From positions 1-23,800 of the forward strand of contig CAYUVH010000035.1 of NCBI GenBank assembly GCA_964448135.1: 23,800 nucleotides of DNA. The letters run 5' to 3'. The translations under genes were made by a program, and so were the position numbers. Each line of letters begins with the position of its first letter. Within the stretch, counting starts at the first letter, position 1. Origin of the DNA: CAYUVH01 sp964448135. Lineage in GTDB: Bacteria > Verrucomicrobiota > Verrucomicrobiia > Limisphaerales > UBA8199. The notes under the pieces are model-generated. The model worked only from the letters and a program-made list of their open reading frames with translations. It ran no database searches and was not told the origin of the DNA. Below, one piece after another: positions 1-6,279 of this stretch.

Positions 1-399
1 CGGGTAGCGGAAGAACAGGTTTTTGACGCTCGAGGTCATGAAGCGGCGCTCGCCGTCGAAGTCGCGGCTGTCGAAACGGCCTTGCTCGACCCAGCGATCA
101 AACTCCTCGCGAGTGAGGCCTTTGACGGATTTTTTCAAGTCGGCGAAGAGATCTTCGCGCGTCAGAGGATAATCGTGGCGGATGCGGGCGAGGCGATCCA
201 AATCGAATTCGAGCGTTTTGCGATCGGCGGTGCTGAGGGACTTGCTTTCGAGCGCCCGGGAGAGGACGGCGGCGGCTTCCTTGAACTTCCCCTGCTCTTC
301 CAGTTTTCCCGCCTGGGTGGCGGCGTCGGGCACGGCCAGACATAGGGGCGCCGTCAGGAACGTTAGCGCCGTCAGGACGAGAAAGGCTCTTTTCATCAT
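1..399 (-). CDS. Secreted protein, N-terminal part (possible transglutaminase-family protein), runs off left edge
   Basis: The reading frame is open from an ATG at 399 to base 1 (133 codons), with the C-terminus outside the window. Two ATGs are adjacent (397-399 and 394-396); no clear Shine-Dalgarno precedes them. Residues 1-23 form a Sec signal peptide (MMKR, then a hydrophobic stretch ending PLCLA-VPDA), so the product is exported. The Cys in the signal does not fit a lipobox. The mature N-terminus is helical and charged, with the pattern DYPLTREDLFADLKKSVKGL and then a Trp/Asp/Arg-rich segment ending in SSVKNLFFRYP. From memory this resembles the region in front of the catalytic domain in bacterial secreted transglutaminase-like proteins. 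That catalytic domain is not in the window, so the family call is an inference. The CDS itself is well supported by the signal peptide and codon pattern. Confidence 0.72.
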   Translation of the reverse strand, partial: MMKRAFLVLTALTFLTAPLCLAVPDAATQAGKLEEQGKFKEAAAVLSRALESKSLSTADRKTLEFDLDRLARIRHDYPLTREDLFADLKKSVKGLTREEFDRWVEQGRFDSRDFDGERRFMTSSVKNLFFRYP

Positions 400-1032
400 G
401 CCCACGAAATTGCCGCAAAGCGGGGGGCAAGGAAACTGAAATGCAGCACAGGCTGCCGGGTTTGCCTTGAACATTTTCAAATATTGGTGCATTTCTGAGC
501 GCTGCGACTGGTCGGAGGACCGACACAATTGCCATCCAGGGTTTCGGCATTTTTTTTGGCTGTTTTTGGTTTGCTTAGGTTTGCATGCTGGGGTTTTAGG
601 TTTGCCGGGAGGCTTGCCGCACGCTGACTCGTGGCTTGCGAAAAGCTTGCAGGAGGCTGAAATCAGGTATGGCTGTGGTGTGCCGGGGTGTGAGGGGGGG
701 AGGATGGGGAAAACTCGGAGCGCATGCGGAGACGGACGGAGGGGGTGGGCGTGGAAACGGAACACGCCCCATGGAAGCAGCTTGCGCTCAGACTTTGCCC
801 GCGACTGACTGGCTGGCGGCATCAACATAATATTCCTCCCCGATTTCTACCGCGGCGTTTGTTGCCGCGAGGACGGGTTGCGTCCTGCGCGTATTAAAGC
901 ACAGAACGGGCATCCATAACCCCCCACGGTGGGAGATTCTCTCCGTGACAGAATTGACAGACATTGAGTGGAAATTGCTCAAAGATCGCGTATGTCATCG
1001 GGTCGACGGTCGAATTTGGAGAGACAATAAGA
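400..1032. other. Gene-poor region with small dyads
   Basis: No convincing gene lies between the divergent starts at 399 (-) and 1033 (+). The stretch has a T-run near 550 and three close copies of GGTTTGC between about 568 and 606. A G-rich tract runs from about 680 to 750. Small hairpins are seen at 511-524 (GTCGG/CCGAC) and 925-947 (CACGG/CCGTG extended by an inner GAGA-type stem with one mismatch). A TTGACA at 954-959 has no acceptable -10 partner at normal spacing. A short plus-strand frame from 467 to 808 has TTG as its start and an odd composition, and I do not call it. Confidence 0.5.
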
Positions 1033-1848
1033 ATGCTTTGGGGCGGATTGATTAGCCTGGCGTTTGCGGTCGCCGGAGTGTGGGTGTGTCGCCGCATTGC
1101 CTCACGTCTTCCGCAACCCACCCTTGTTTCCCTGCAGAGCCGGGCGCGGCATCTTTATTTCGCCATTCCACTGTTGCTAATCCTTCCCAGCCTCAGCATT
1201 TACATTACTGCCAATCCATCCCTGCACTGGGACCTTCCCTGGTTCGTGCAACGGCATTACTCCGCGCTGCATTGGAGCGGGATTTCCTGCACGCTGGCAT
1301 ACGTCTTTGGATTTTGTGGCGCAGCGGCGTTTCTTACCGGGCACCGCGGAAGATGGTATTTCGTTGGCTTTGCCGTGGCGGCGCTTTTGGCCGTTCAGGC
1401 CTTTGCTCACTTCAAAACGAAATCAGACCGGCCTACGATGGCGGCGGCGAGGTTGTCGCCGGATGGCGTGGTGCTGCAAAGTTCCAGTGCAACGTGTGTG
1501 CCCGCTTCGGGCGCGAACATCACCTTGCTGCTTGGTGTTCACACGAGCGAAAGGGAACTGGCGGATCTGTTTCACACGACCCGCGAAGGCACGTTCCCGG
1601 CACAAGCTCTGGCTGGCATGGAACAAATGGGCATTCGCGGGAGGAAGGTAACGCTGACCGATGGGGACGCCACACGGTTAAAGCCTCCGGCGATGCTTTT
1701 CATTCTTGGCGACACTCATGCGGTGACCTACGTTAATTCGACCAACGGGATAATTGAACTTTGGGATCCGAGCAGCGGAAAGCGTTTTATTCCTCAGAGG
1801 CAAATGCGCGACCTGTGGCAAGGCCACGCCATAGAGTTTTACCGCTAG
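1033..1848 (+). CDS. Membrane-anchored C39-like cysteine peptidase
   Basis: Start ATG 1033 is preferred over the longer TTG-initiated frame at 964, because a GGAGAG lies about 10 bases upstream and the first membrane segment begins at once. The product has 271 residues. The N-terminal half has four hydrophobic segments (about 3-20, 41-58, 83-102 and 108-127). The C-terminal half resembles C39-type cysteine peptidases: an oxyanion Gln at about 149, six residues before the Cys of ATCVPASGANI (Cys155), then His229 in THAVTYV and Asp245 in LWDPSSG, in the order and spacing usual for the fold. C39 domains normally cut double-glycine leaders of peptides during export, often as the N-terminus of an ABC transporter. 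Here there is no ABC part and the topology is reversed, with membrane first and peptidase last. No leader peptide gene was recognised nearby. The fold call is fairly strong; the substrate is unknown. Confidence 0.75.
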   Translation: MLWGGLISLAFAVAGVWVCRRIASRLPQPTLVSLQSRARHLYFAIPLLLILPSLSIYITANPSLHWDLPWFVQRHYSALHWSGISCTLAYVFGFCGAAAFLTGHRGRWYFVGFAVAALLAVQAFAHFKTKSDRPTMAAARLSPDGVVLQSSSATCVPASGANITLLLGVHTSERELADLFHTTREGTFPAQALAGMEQMGIRGRKVTLTDGDATRLKPPAMLFILGDTHAVTYVNSTNGIIELWDPSSGKRFIPQRQMRDLWQGHAIEFYR

Positions 1849-1894
1849 AAGCAATCCGCCGGAACTGTGACATTTCCTGAGAGGCCAAACGAAT

Positions 1895-2038
1895 ATGGGA
1901 TTATTCAATCGTTTCGTTGGCGGGAAACCGGAAGTGTCGCTCGATTCCGTGCGCTTGGATGTCTCCGGATACCAGCGTGACAGCGAGGACGCCGTTCGGC
2001 GCGTCTGGCGGACGCCTGCCGGTCAAAGCGGGTGGTAA
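1895..2038 (+). pseudogene. Truncated 5' copy of the gene at 3461
   Basis: An ATG at 1895 opens a 47-codon frame ending in TAA at 2036-2038. The first 39 codons match the start of the gene at 3461 at 106 of 117 bases by hand count, with the same MGLFNRF opening and the same DSEDA-RRVWRT segment. Similarity stops after about codon 40, and no remnant of the remaining 170 codons is visible before the next gene. Seven of the first 40 residues differ (for example F8V, F21L, E25G, G34V), so changes are mostly non-synonymous, as expected for relaxed selection. The bases just upstream of both ATGs also share ACGAAT. It is most simply a decayed or recombined paralogue. A short functional peptide cannot be excluded. 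Confidence 0.8.
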
Positions 2039-2181
2039 GCAAACTGAAGTAGTCCCTGCAAAGGGCCGCCTGAGCGCTCTGCATACTTGATTTTCTGGTG
2101 TCGGCGATCAATATGGCGACGTGAGGCTTAAATGAATCAACGGCTGGCCTTATTTTTCACTGCCCGTGCCGGCTAAAACTG

Positions 2182-2823
2182 GTGAATGGATTATTGAAAG
2201 ACTATGACCGGCTGCGTGACAGTTCACGGCAGATTACGATTTCGCCGCAAAACGTAGAGGTGGGACCACGAATTGGAGGGAAAGCGCCGAAAGGGATTCA
2301 CCCCTTAAAGGAAACACCATTTACCCAATACTTCGCCACCCTAAGGCTTCAAGAATGGCCCTCCAATATTCAAGAGGTCTCCATTTTTTTTGATTTGGAT
2401 GACTTGGAATCATCGCCGAACAGCATCTACCGCCATGTGAGCCGGCTTCACTCGACCCAGGAGTTTGTGCAGTTGGTCGTTCACCCAATGAGCCGACGAG
2501 CAGAATCCACGCATCTCGCCTCATCGCTCAGTGGCCATGGATTGGGCGTCCAAGCGGAGCGACCCGACATTGTTGTTGAACCAGGCGGAGAATTGCTTCT
2601 GCCATCCAAGATTGGTGGCAAGCCCTACTTTTACTATTTCACCACCGAATATATCGAAGCGATAAAGTCTCTCCTGGTGGACGGTTTCGTACTGTTCGCG
2701 CAAATGACTTGGGCCGGTACTTCGGAGTCACCGCTTGGGCCATGGCCTTTTGACGAGTTTACATTTCATCTGCTTGCAAAAGAAACCGAGGAGGGAATCA
2801 TCTGGCGCTATGGATGGGGATGA
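2182..2823 (+). CDS. Unknown soluble protein, 213 residues
   Basis: The frame begins at GTG 2182 (no in-frame ATG nearby, no clear Shine-Dalgarno) and ends at TGA 2821-2823, overlapping the next gene in an ATGA. I do not recognise the family. There is no signal peptide or membrane segment, so it is probably cytoplasmic. Visible features are an early VGPRIGGKAPKG, a WPSNIQEVSIFFDLDDL strand-like segment, and a C-terminal half with SKIGGKPYFYY, FVLFAQMTWAG and IIWRYGWG. The two glycine-rich GG-P turns and aromatic strands faintly recall DUF1963/YwqG-like proteins, but this is too weak to use as a name. The in-frame sequence is open for about 19 codons upstream of the GTG, so the true N-terminus could be longer with a rare start, or the gene may be 5'-truncated. 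Confidence 0.65.
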   Translation: MNGLLKDYDRLRDSSRQITISPQNVEVGPRIGGKAPKGIHPLKETPFTQYFATLRLQEWPSNIQEVSIFFDLDDLESSPNSIYRHVSRLHSTQEFVQLVVHPMSRRAESTHLASSLSGHGLGVQAERPDIVVEPGGELLLPSKIGGKPYFYYFTTEYIEAIKSLLVDGFVLFAQMTWAGTSESPLGPWPFDEFTFHLLAKETEEGIIWRYGWG

Positions 2824-3407
2824 TGAGCAAGCAACGTCTTGTTGCGGAGGATGCGCTGAGAGTTCGGGGGCGGACGATGCTGCGTTCCCCAAAACCATGG
2901 GTGCTGGTCATGGTAATCGCGATTGGACTTTTGATTGCGATTTGCCTGTGGCCGAGAAGGGAGATCCCGACCGCGGGCGCCGTCAATATTGCGTTCTTGG
3001 GATATACGAATGCGCCCAACAATAATTCCCGCTTCGCGCTGTTCTCGATAACGAACCGGGCGGCTTACACCATCCGCTGGCATGACGATTGGGTTGAAGT
3101 CGAAGGCAATGCTCAGCACAAGGCCAAGGTAATCAACCCGGCATTGCCCGAATGCAAGCGCGCACCCGTGTTGAAGGCCCGCGGCAATCTCATTTTGGCC
3201 GTCGGCATTCCTCTTGAGGCGATGGAAAGCGGACGATGGAAATACTGCGCCGCATTCTCGTGTTACTCGCTGGAAGAACGGTGGTTGGATTTTTCATTTC
3301 GACACAAGCTGCCCCTGGCACTGGGTCCCATTAAGCTCGTTGATGCCCAACGCATTTGGAATCCCACCAATCGCGTTACGGTGAGCTCCGAATGGTTGAA
3401 AAATTAG
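2820..3407 (+). CDS. Unknown membrane-anchored protein, about 195 residues
   Basis: Possible ATG starts lie at 2814, 2820, 2823 and 2877. I chose 2820 because ATG 2820 and the upstream TGA 2821 form an ATGA overlap typical of translational coupling with the preceding gene. The ATG at 2877 is an alternative: a GGGGGCGG lies just before it and it would give a compact signal-anchor start. One transmembrane segment (about residues 27-44, WVLVMVIAIGLLIAICLW) is followed by a soluble domain of about 150 residues outside the cytoplasm. The domain opens with VNIAFLGYTNAPNN and FSITNRAAYTIRWHDDWVEVEG, which looks beta-rich, and has a WKYCAAFSCYSLEERW stretch with two close cysteines. I recall similar anchored proteins being frequent in Verrucomicrobia, without known function. 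The coupling suggests it is made in fixed ratio with its upstream partner. Confidence 0.7.
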   Translation: MMSKQRLVAEDALRVRGRTMLRSPKPWVLVMVIAIGLLIAICLWPRREIPTAGAVNIAFLGYTNAPNNNSRFALFSITNRAAYTIRWHDDWVEVEGNAQHKAKVINPALPECKRAPVLKARGNLILAVGIPLEAMESGRWKYCAAFSCYSLEERWLDFSFRHKLPLALGPIKLVDAQRIWNPTNRVTVSSEWLKN

Positions 3408-3460
3408 GGACCAAATCATAGATTGGCCATTGACGACTTTGCCCAGTCGAGCAGACGAAT

Positions 3461-4105
3461 ATGGGATTATTCAATCGTTTCTTTGGCGGAAAACCGGAAG
3501 TCTCGCTCGATTCCGTGCGCTTCGATATCTCCGAATACCGGCCTGACAGCGAGGACGCAGGCCGGCGCGTCTGGCGGACATCCGGTGGTGACGGACTGGG
3601 TTTGTTTTTCTTTGCCAAGCCACCGGACCTGCCTTCGAACGCCCGGACCCTGGACGAGTTGAAGCAGTCGTACCACAAGCTGATTGGCAATGACGCGGTG
3701 AAGATCGTGGAGTTCGCGGTGCGCCCGATTGCGGGAGTGAATTGCATACAGATGATCCTCAAGGTGCCCAAACAGCCCCATGGAATCGATTATGTGGGGT
3801 CGATCACGATCCCGTTTGCCCAGTTCAGTTTCGTTATCAAAATCCAGGCCAGTGAACATGGAATTACCGGGATGCGGGAGACGGCGTTGATGATTCGAGG
3901 CCAGAAGGAGGGATGGGTGAAGCTGACTCCGGATGGCAAGCTCGAGGGAGATTGGAACCCGGATGATCAGCGTCACGATGCCCTGTTTCCCGACCATCCG
4001 GTTTCGCGGGTGCGCCGGGAGCTGGCGAATGTTGCGGGCTCGCTGGAGATTCAGGATGCGGCGAGAAACGCGCCGAGATTTGTGCTGCCGACGGGGGGAG
4101 GATAG
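3461..4105 (+). CDS. Unknown protein, 214 residues, MGLFNRF family
   Basis: ATG 3461 begins a 214-codon gene; no Shine-Dalgarno is evident. I do not recognise a named family. The N-terminus MGLFNRFFGGKPEVSLDSVRF is followed by RRVWRTSGGDGLGLFFFAKPPDLP, a helical DELKQSYHKLIG segment, beta-rich stretches (KIVEFAVRPIAGVNCIQMILKV; YVGSITIPFAQFSFVIKIQA) and a C-terminal DALFPDHPVSRVRRELANV motif. That last motif resembles the D-x-x-FP-x-HPL/VSR-x-R element I recall from uncharacterised proteins in several phyla. There is no signal peptide or membrane segment. It ends the accessory block that starts with the C39-like gene. The truncated copy of its own 5' end lies about 1.57 kb upstream, so the family was present twice here. 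Confidence 0.75.
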   Translation: MGLFNRFFGGKPEVSLDSVRFDISEYRPDSEDAGRRVWRTSGGDGLGLFFFAKPPDLPSNARTLDELKQSYHKLIGNDAVKIVEFAVRPIAGVNCIQMILKVPKQPHGIDYVGSITIPFAQFSFVIKIQASEHGITGMRETALMIRGQKEGWVKLTPDGKLEGDWNPDDQRHDALFPDHPVSRVRRELANVAGSLEIQDAARNAPRFVLPTGGG

Positions 4106-4470
4106 GCGGCGGGGTTCCGGGGAGATGCAGGAGGAAAGATTGAAACCGTTGAAAACGGTTTCAAGAGGGTTGGGGCCGGACGGTCACCGCACTGAAAGTG
4201 CGGTGTTAATGAGAGAGTGAGAGGTGAAGCGCGGTGACAGAACGGGTGCCATCGTTTTCGGAAGGATTGCTGTTTGGATCGGAGGCACCGTCGTCCCGTC
4301 CAGACGACGAGCCAGAGCGGCTTTGCGTAAAAAAAAGTCCGAAAGGGTAGTTGGCCGGTCCTGGTAACGGTCCGTCACAAGGAGTTTGAGGGTGCCGCGG
4401 CTGGGGACCCGCCTTCGACAAGAAGCTACGGCGAGGCAGGCAGCCGCGATCCGGGGCATTTTTTCCGACG
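4106..4470. other. Gap between convergent genes
   Basis: This stretch lies between the 3' ends of a plus and a minus gene. It holds the two hairpins described at 4140-4205, an A8 run near 4329 and no convincing frame; frames of 70-140 codons on both strands here lack start signals and protein-like composition. The segment around 4385-4460 is GC-rich and may be part of a dispersed repeat, but nothing in the window repeats it. Confidence 0.5.
4140..4205. repeat. Two tandem perfect hairpins with TGAA apex
   Basis: The first hairpin is 4140-4150 paired with 4154-4164 (arms TTGAAACCGTT / AACGGTTTCAA, loop GAA). The second is 4185-4193 paired with 4197-4205 (arms CACCGCACT / AGTGCGGTG, loop GAA). 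Both stems are perfect, unrelated in arm sequence, yet share the same loop. Neither is followed by a T-run, so simple intrinsic termination is not the best reading. They sit 35 bp past the 3461 gene stop. They may be REP-like or other dispersed elements, or 3'-end mRNA stabilisers. Confidence 0.75.
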
Positions 4471-4911
4471 CTATTTCAAATCGCGAATGCGTTTCCAGGT
4501 CAACCGGCCGACGCCCTTTTTTCCGCGGAACAGTGCGGGCGGAGTTGAGAGTATCAATGCGTCGCCGTCCATTTTTGCGTAGCGGTGCTGATCGGTTCCG
4601 ACCCAATTCTCGAAAGAGCAGAAGCGCAGGTGGTGGACGACCTCGCCTTCGGAGAGGACTGTGAACGGACCGCAGTAGGAAAGGTAGCCTTTGGCGTCCA
4701 AGGCCAGGAGCTTGGGATCGCCGTCGAAGGGATCATTGGTCGGAAGCCGGACGCGGTGCGGCGCGGAGAGGTTTACCGACATGAATCCCTGCGGATGATA
4801 CGCGATGATGCCCGTGGCTTTATCTCCGAGCGGATAGTCCGCCACGTGGTCCTCGATCACGGTTTGCCACCGTTCCAGTTCCCAAATGCCGATGATTTGT
4901 TGAGCGAGCAT
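4471..4911 (-). CDS. Lipocalin-like domain protein (Lipocalin_5 type)
   Basis: ATG 4911 starts a 146-residue protein with the features of the small lipocalin-like family (PF13924 type): IGIWELERW near the N-terminus, then PLGDKATGIIAYHPQGFMSVNL, YLSYCGPFTV, HHLRFCSFENWVGTDQHRY and LILSTPP before a final LTWKRI. This order of strands covers the whole domain. There is no signal peptide, so it is likely cytoplasmic. The family is a beta-barrel expected to hold small hydrophobic molecules, but members are mostly uncharacterised. It lies on the same strand 122 bp downstream of the HlyD-like gene, with a composite hairpin repeat between, so it could be the last gene of the export operon or an independent unit. 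No clear ribosome binding site is visible. Confidence 0.85.
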   Translation of the reverse strand: MLAQQIIGIWELERWQTVIEDHVADYPLGDKATGIIAYHPQGFMSVNLSAPHRVRLPTNDPFDGDPKLLALDAKGYLSYCGPFTVLSEGEVVHHLRFCSFENWVGTDQHRYAKMDGDALILSTPPALFRGKKGVGRLTWKRIRDLK

Positions 4912-4927
4912 GCTTTTGAGTTCTTTC

Positions 4928-5010
4928 GTCCCTGACGGGACTTTGTGGGACTCTTCCTTCCCGTACCCAGCGATGAATCGCCGGGCTATTGCCTTACGTC
5001 CCTTTGGGAC
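4928..5010. repeat. Composite three-hairpin intergenic repeat
   Basis: Three hairpins follow each other: GTCCC/GGGAC at 4928-4932 and 4937-4941; CCCAGCGA/TCGCCGGG at 4966-4973 and 4978-4985 with one A-C mismatch and loop TGAA; GTCCC/GGGAC at 4998-5002 and 5006-5010. The outer pairs have the same arms, giving a symmetrical unit. From memory, elements of this form (GTCCC hairpins flanking a CCC-GCGATGAATCGC-GGG hairpin) are abundant between genes in Verrucomicrobia and some other phyla. No second copy is in this window. Confidence 0.75.
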
Positions 5011-5033
5011 TGGGATTTAATCGAAGGGATTCA

Positions 5034-6227
5034 TTAAAGCTTCACGGTTTTCACGCGCTGCCCGTCCTTGACGCGGCTGCCGGGGTAGAGAATCACTTCC
5101 TCGCCTGATTTCAATCCTTCGAGCACTTGGGTCTCCGTGCCGCTGGTGCGGCCGGCTTTGACCGGGCGCAGGTGGGCGTGGCCATCGGTAACCACGAAGG
5201 CGCCCCAGTTCTCTCCGCTCCGAAACAACGCGCCCGCAGGAACTTTCAAAACGTTGTCCGCTTCCCACACGACGATCCGGGCTTCGACGCGAAAGGCGTC
5301 GCCGACGTTCGTCCGCTGGTCGGGCGGCGTGAGCAGATCGGCGACGGCGTTGACGCGCTGTTCCTCGACGCCGAGGGCGGAGACTTTCGTAAAGGCGGCT
5401 GGTTCGATCAGGCGGACTTTGCCGACCAAAGGCTCGCGGCCGCCCCATTGCTCAAACTCGACCTTCGCGCCGGGCGGTATGGCTGCGCCGTCGCGCGACA
5501 GGACTTCGACCACCACTTCGAGATCGGCGACATCCCCGACTTCGGCGATCGGCGTGCCCATGGTGACGACGCGGGCGTTTTCTTCGAATACCCGCAGCAC
5601 GCGGCCGTTGATGGGCGATTTGAGTTCGACCGGGTCGAGCACATTCGTGTTCCCTGCCTTGGAAGGCGTAAAGATCCCGAGCTCGGCCTCAGCCTGACGG
5701 AGGGAACTCTCGGCGGCGGTCAATTCGCGGTTGGCCGCGGCTTCGCGCCATTGGGCGCCTTCGAATTCCTGGACGGAAACTGTTTTCTGCTCGTGGAGCT
5801 TTTCGAAGCGCTGAAATTCCGCGCTGGCAAAGCGATACGCTGCCTTGGCGCGCTCGAGGTTCGCGGCGGCGGTGTCGCGGCGCGCGGTGGCTTCCATTCG
5901 GGTGCGGGCGTCGAGCAAGGTAGGAGTTACCGGGTCAATGACCGCCAGGATAGTTTCGCCGGCCTTCACTTCGAGGCCGGCTTTATAATCGAGGCGGCGC
6001 AATTGACCGGTGACCGGCGCGGAGACGACGTAACGTTGTTTGATCCGGGTCTTGCCCTCCTCGCTGATGGTGGCACGGAGTTTACCGGTGGAGACGGGCG
6101 CGGTTTCGACCGGCAGTGGTTGCGGCCAGAAGCCGACGGCCAGCGCGGCGAGGAGCAGCACGGCGCCGGCGTAGGGCAGCCAGCGGCGGGGTTGGCGGCG
6201 GGGGGGTGATTTGGGGGGATTGCTCAA
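5034..6227 (-). CDS. HlyD-type periplasmic adaptor subunit of ABC exporter
   Basis: The 397-residue product is a membrane fusion protein linking an inner-membrane exporter to the periplasm. After a basic N-terminus there is one membrane anchor (about 16-33). The first half of the lipoyl-like barrel follows (YVVSAPVTGQLRRLDYKAGLEVKAGETI, about 66-93), then an alpha-hairpin coiled coil (about 104-185), and the second barrel half (VELKSPINGRVLRVFEENARVV, about 200-221). Beta-barrel and membrane-proximal domains fill 230-397, including VLKVPAGALFRSGENWGAFVV. The start is a TTG at 6227: an in-frame stop lies only three codons upstream, and no ATG precedes the anchor. It lies 52 bp downstream of the permease stop on the same strand, so the three genes form an operon. 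The cargo is not apparent. Confidence 0.9.
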   Translation of the reverse strand: MSNPPKSPPRRQPRRWLPYAGAVLLLAALAVGFWPQPLPVETAPVSTGKLRATISEEGKTRIKQRYVVSAPVTGQLRRLDYKAGLEVKAGETILAVIDPVTPTLLDARTRMEATARRDTAAANLERAKAAYRFASAEFQRFEKLHEQKTVSVQEFEGAQWREAAANRELTAAESSLRQAEAELGIFTPSKAGNTNVLDPVELKSPINGRVLRVFEENARVVTMGTPIAEVGDVADLEVVVEVLSRDGAAIPPGAKVEFEQWGGREPLVGKVRLIEPAAFTKVSALGVEEQRVNAVADLLTPPDQRTNVGDAFRVEARIVVWEADNVLKVPAGALFRSGENWGAFVVTDGHAHLRPVKAGRTSGTETQVLEGLKSGEEVILYPGSRVKDGQRVKTVKL

Positions 6228-6279
6228 AATTGGTTACAAGTTGCAGGTTAACAAAGATTTTACGGTTACGGTCATTTGT

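Noticed and set aside
467..808. 113-codon plus-strand frame with a hydrophobic patch
   Set aside because: It has a TTG start, no ribosome binding site, unusual Cys/Trp/Gly-rich composition and no recognisable family; it lies in a low-complexity G/T-rich region.
788..982. Possible small RNA or tmRNA-like signal suggested by a minus-strand frame ending in an Ala/Asp-rich tail
   Set aside because: No tRNA-like ends or tag reading frame in the expected arrangement could be found.
5127..6209. 360-codon plus-strand frame
   Set aside because: It mirrors the HlyD-like gene, which has clear family motifs; composition of the antisense product is unlike a real protein.
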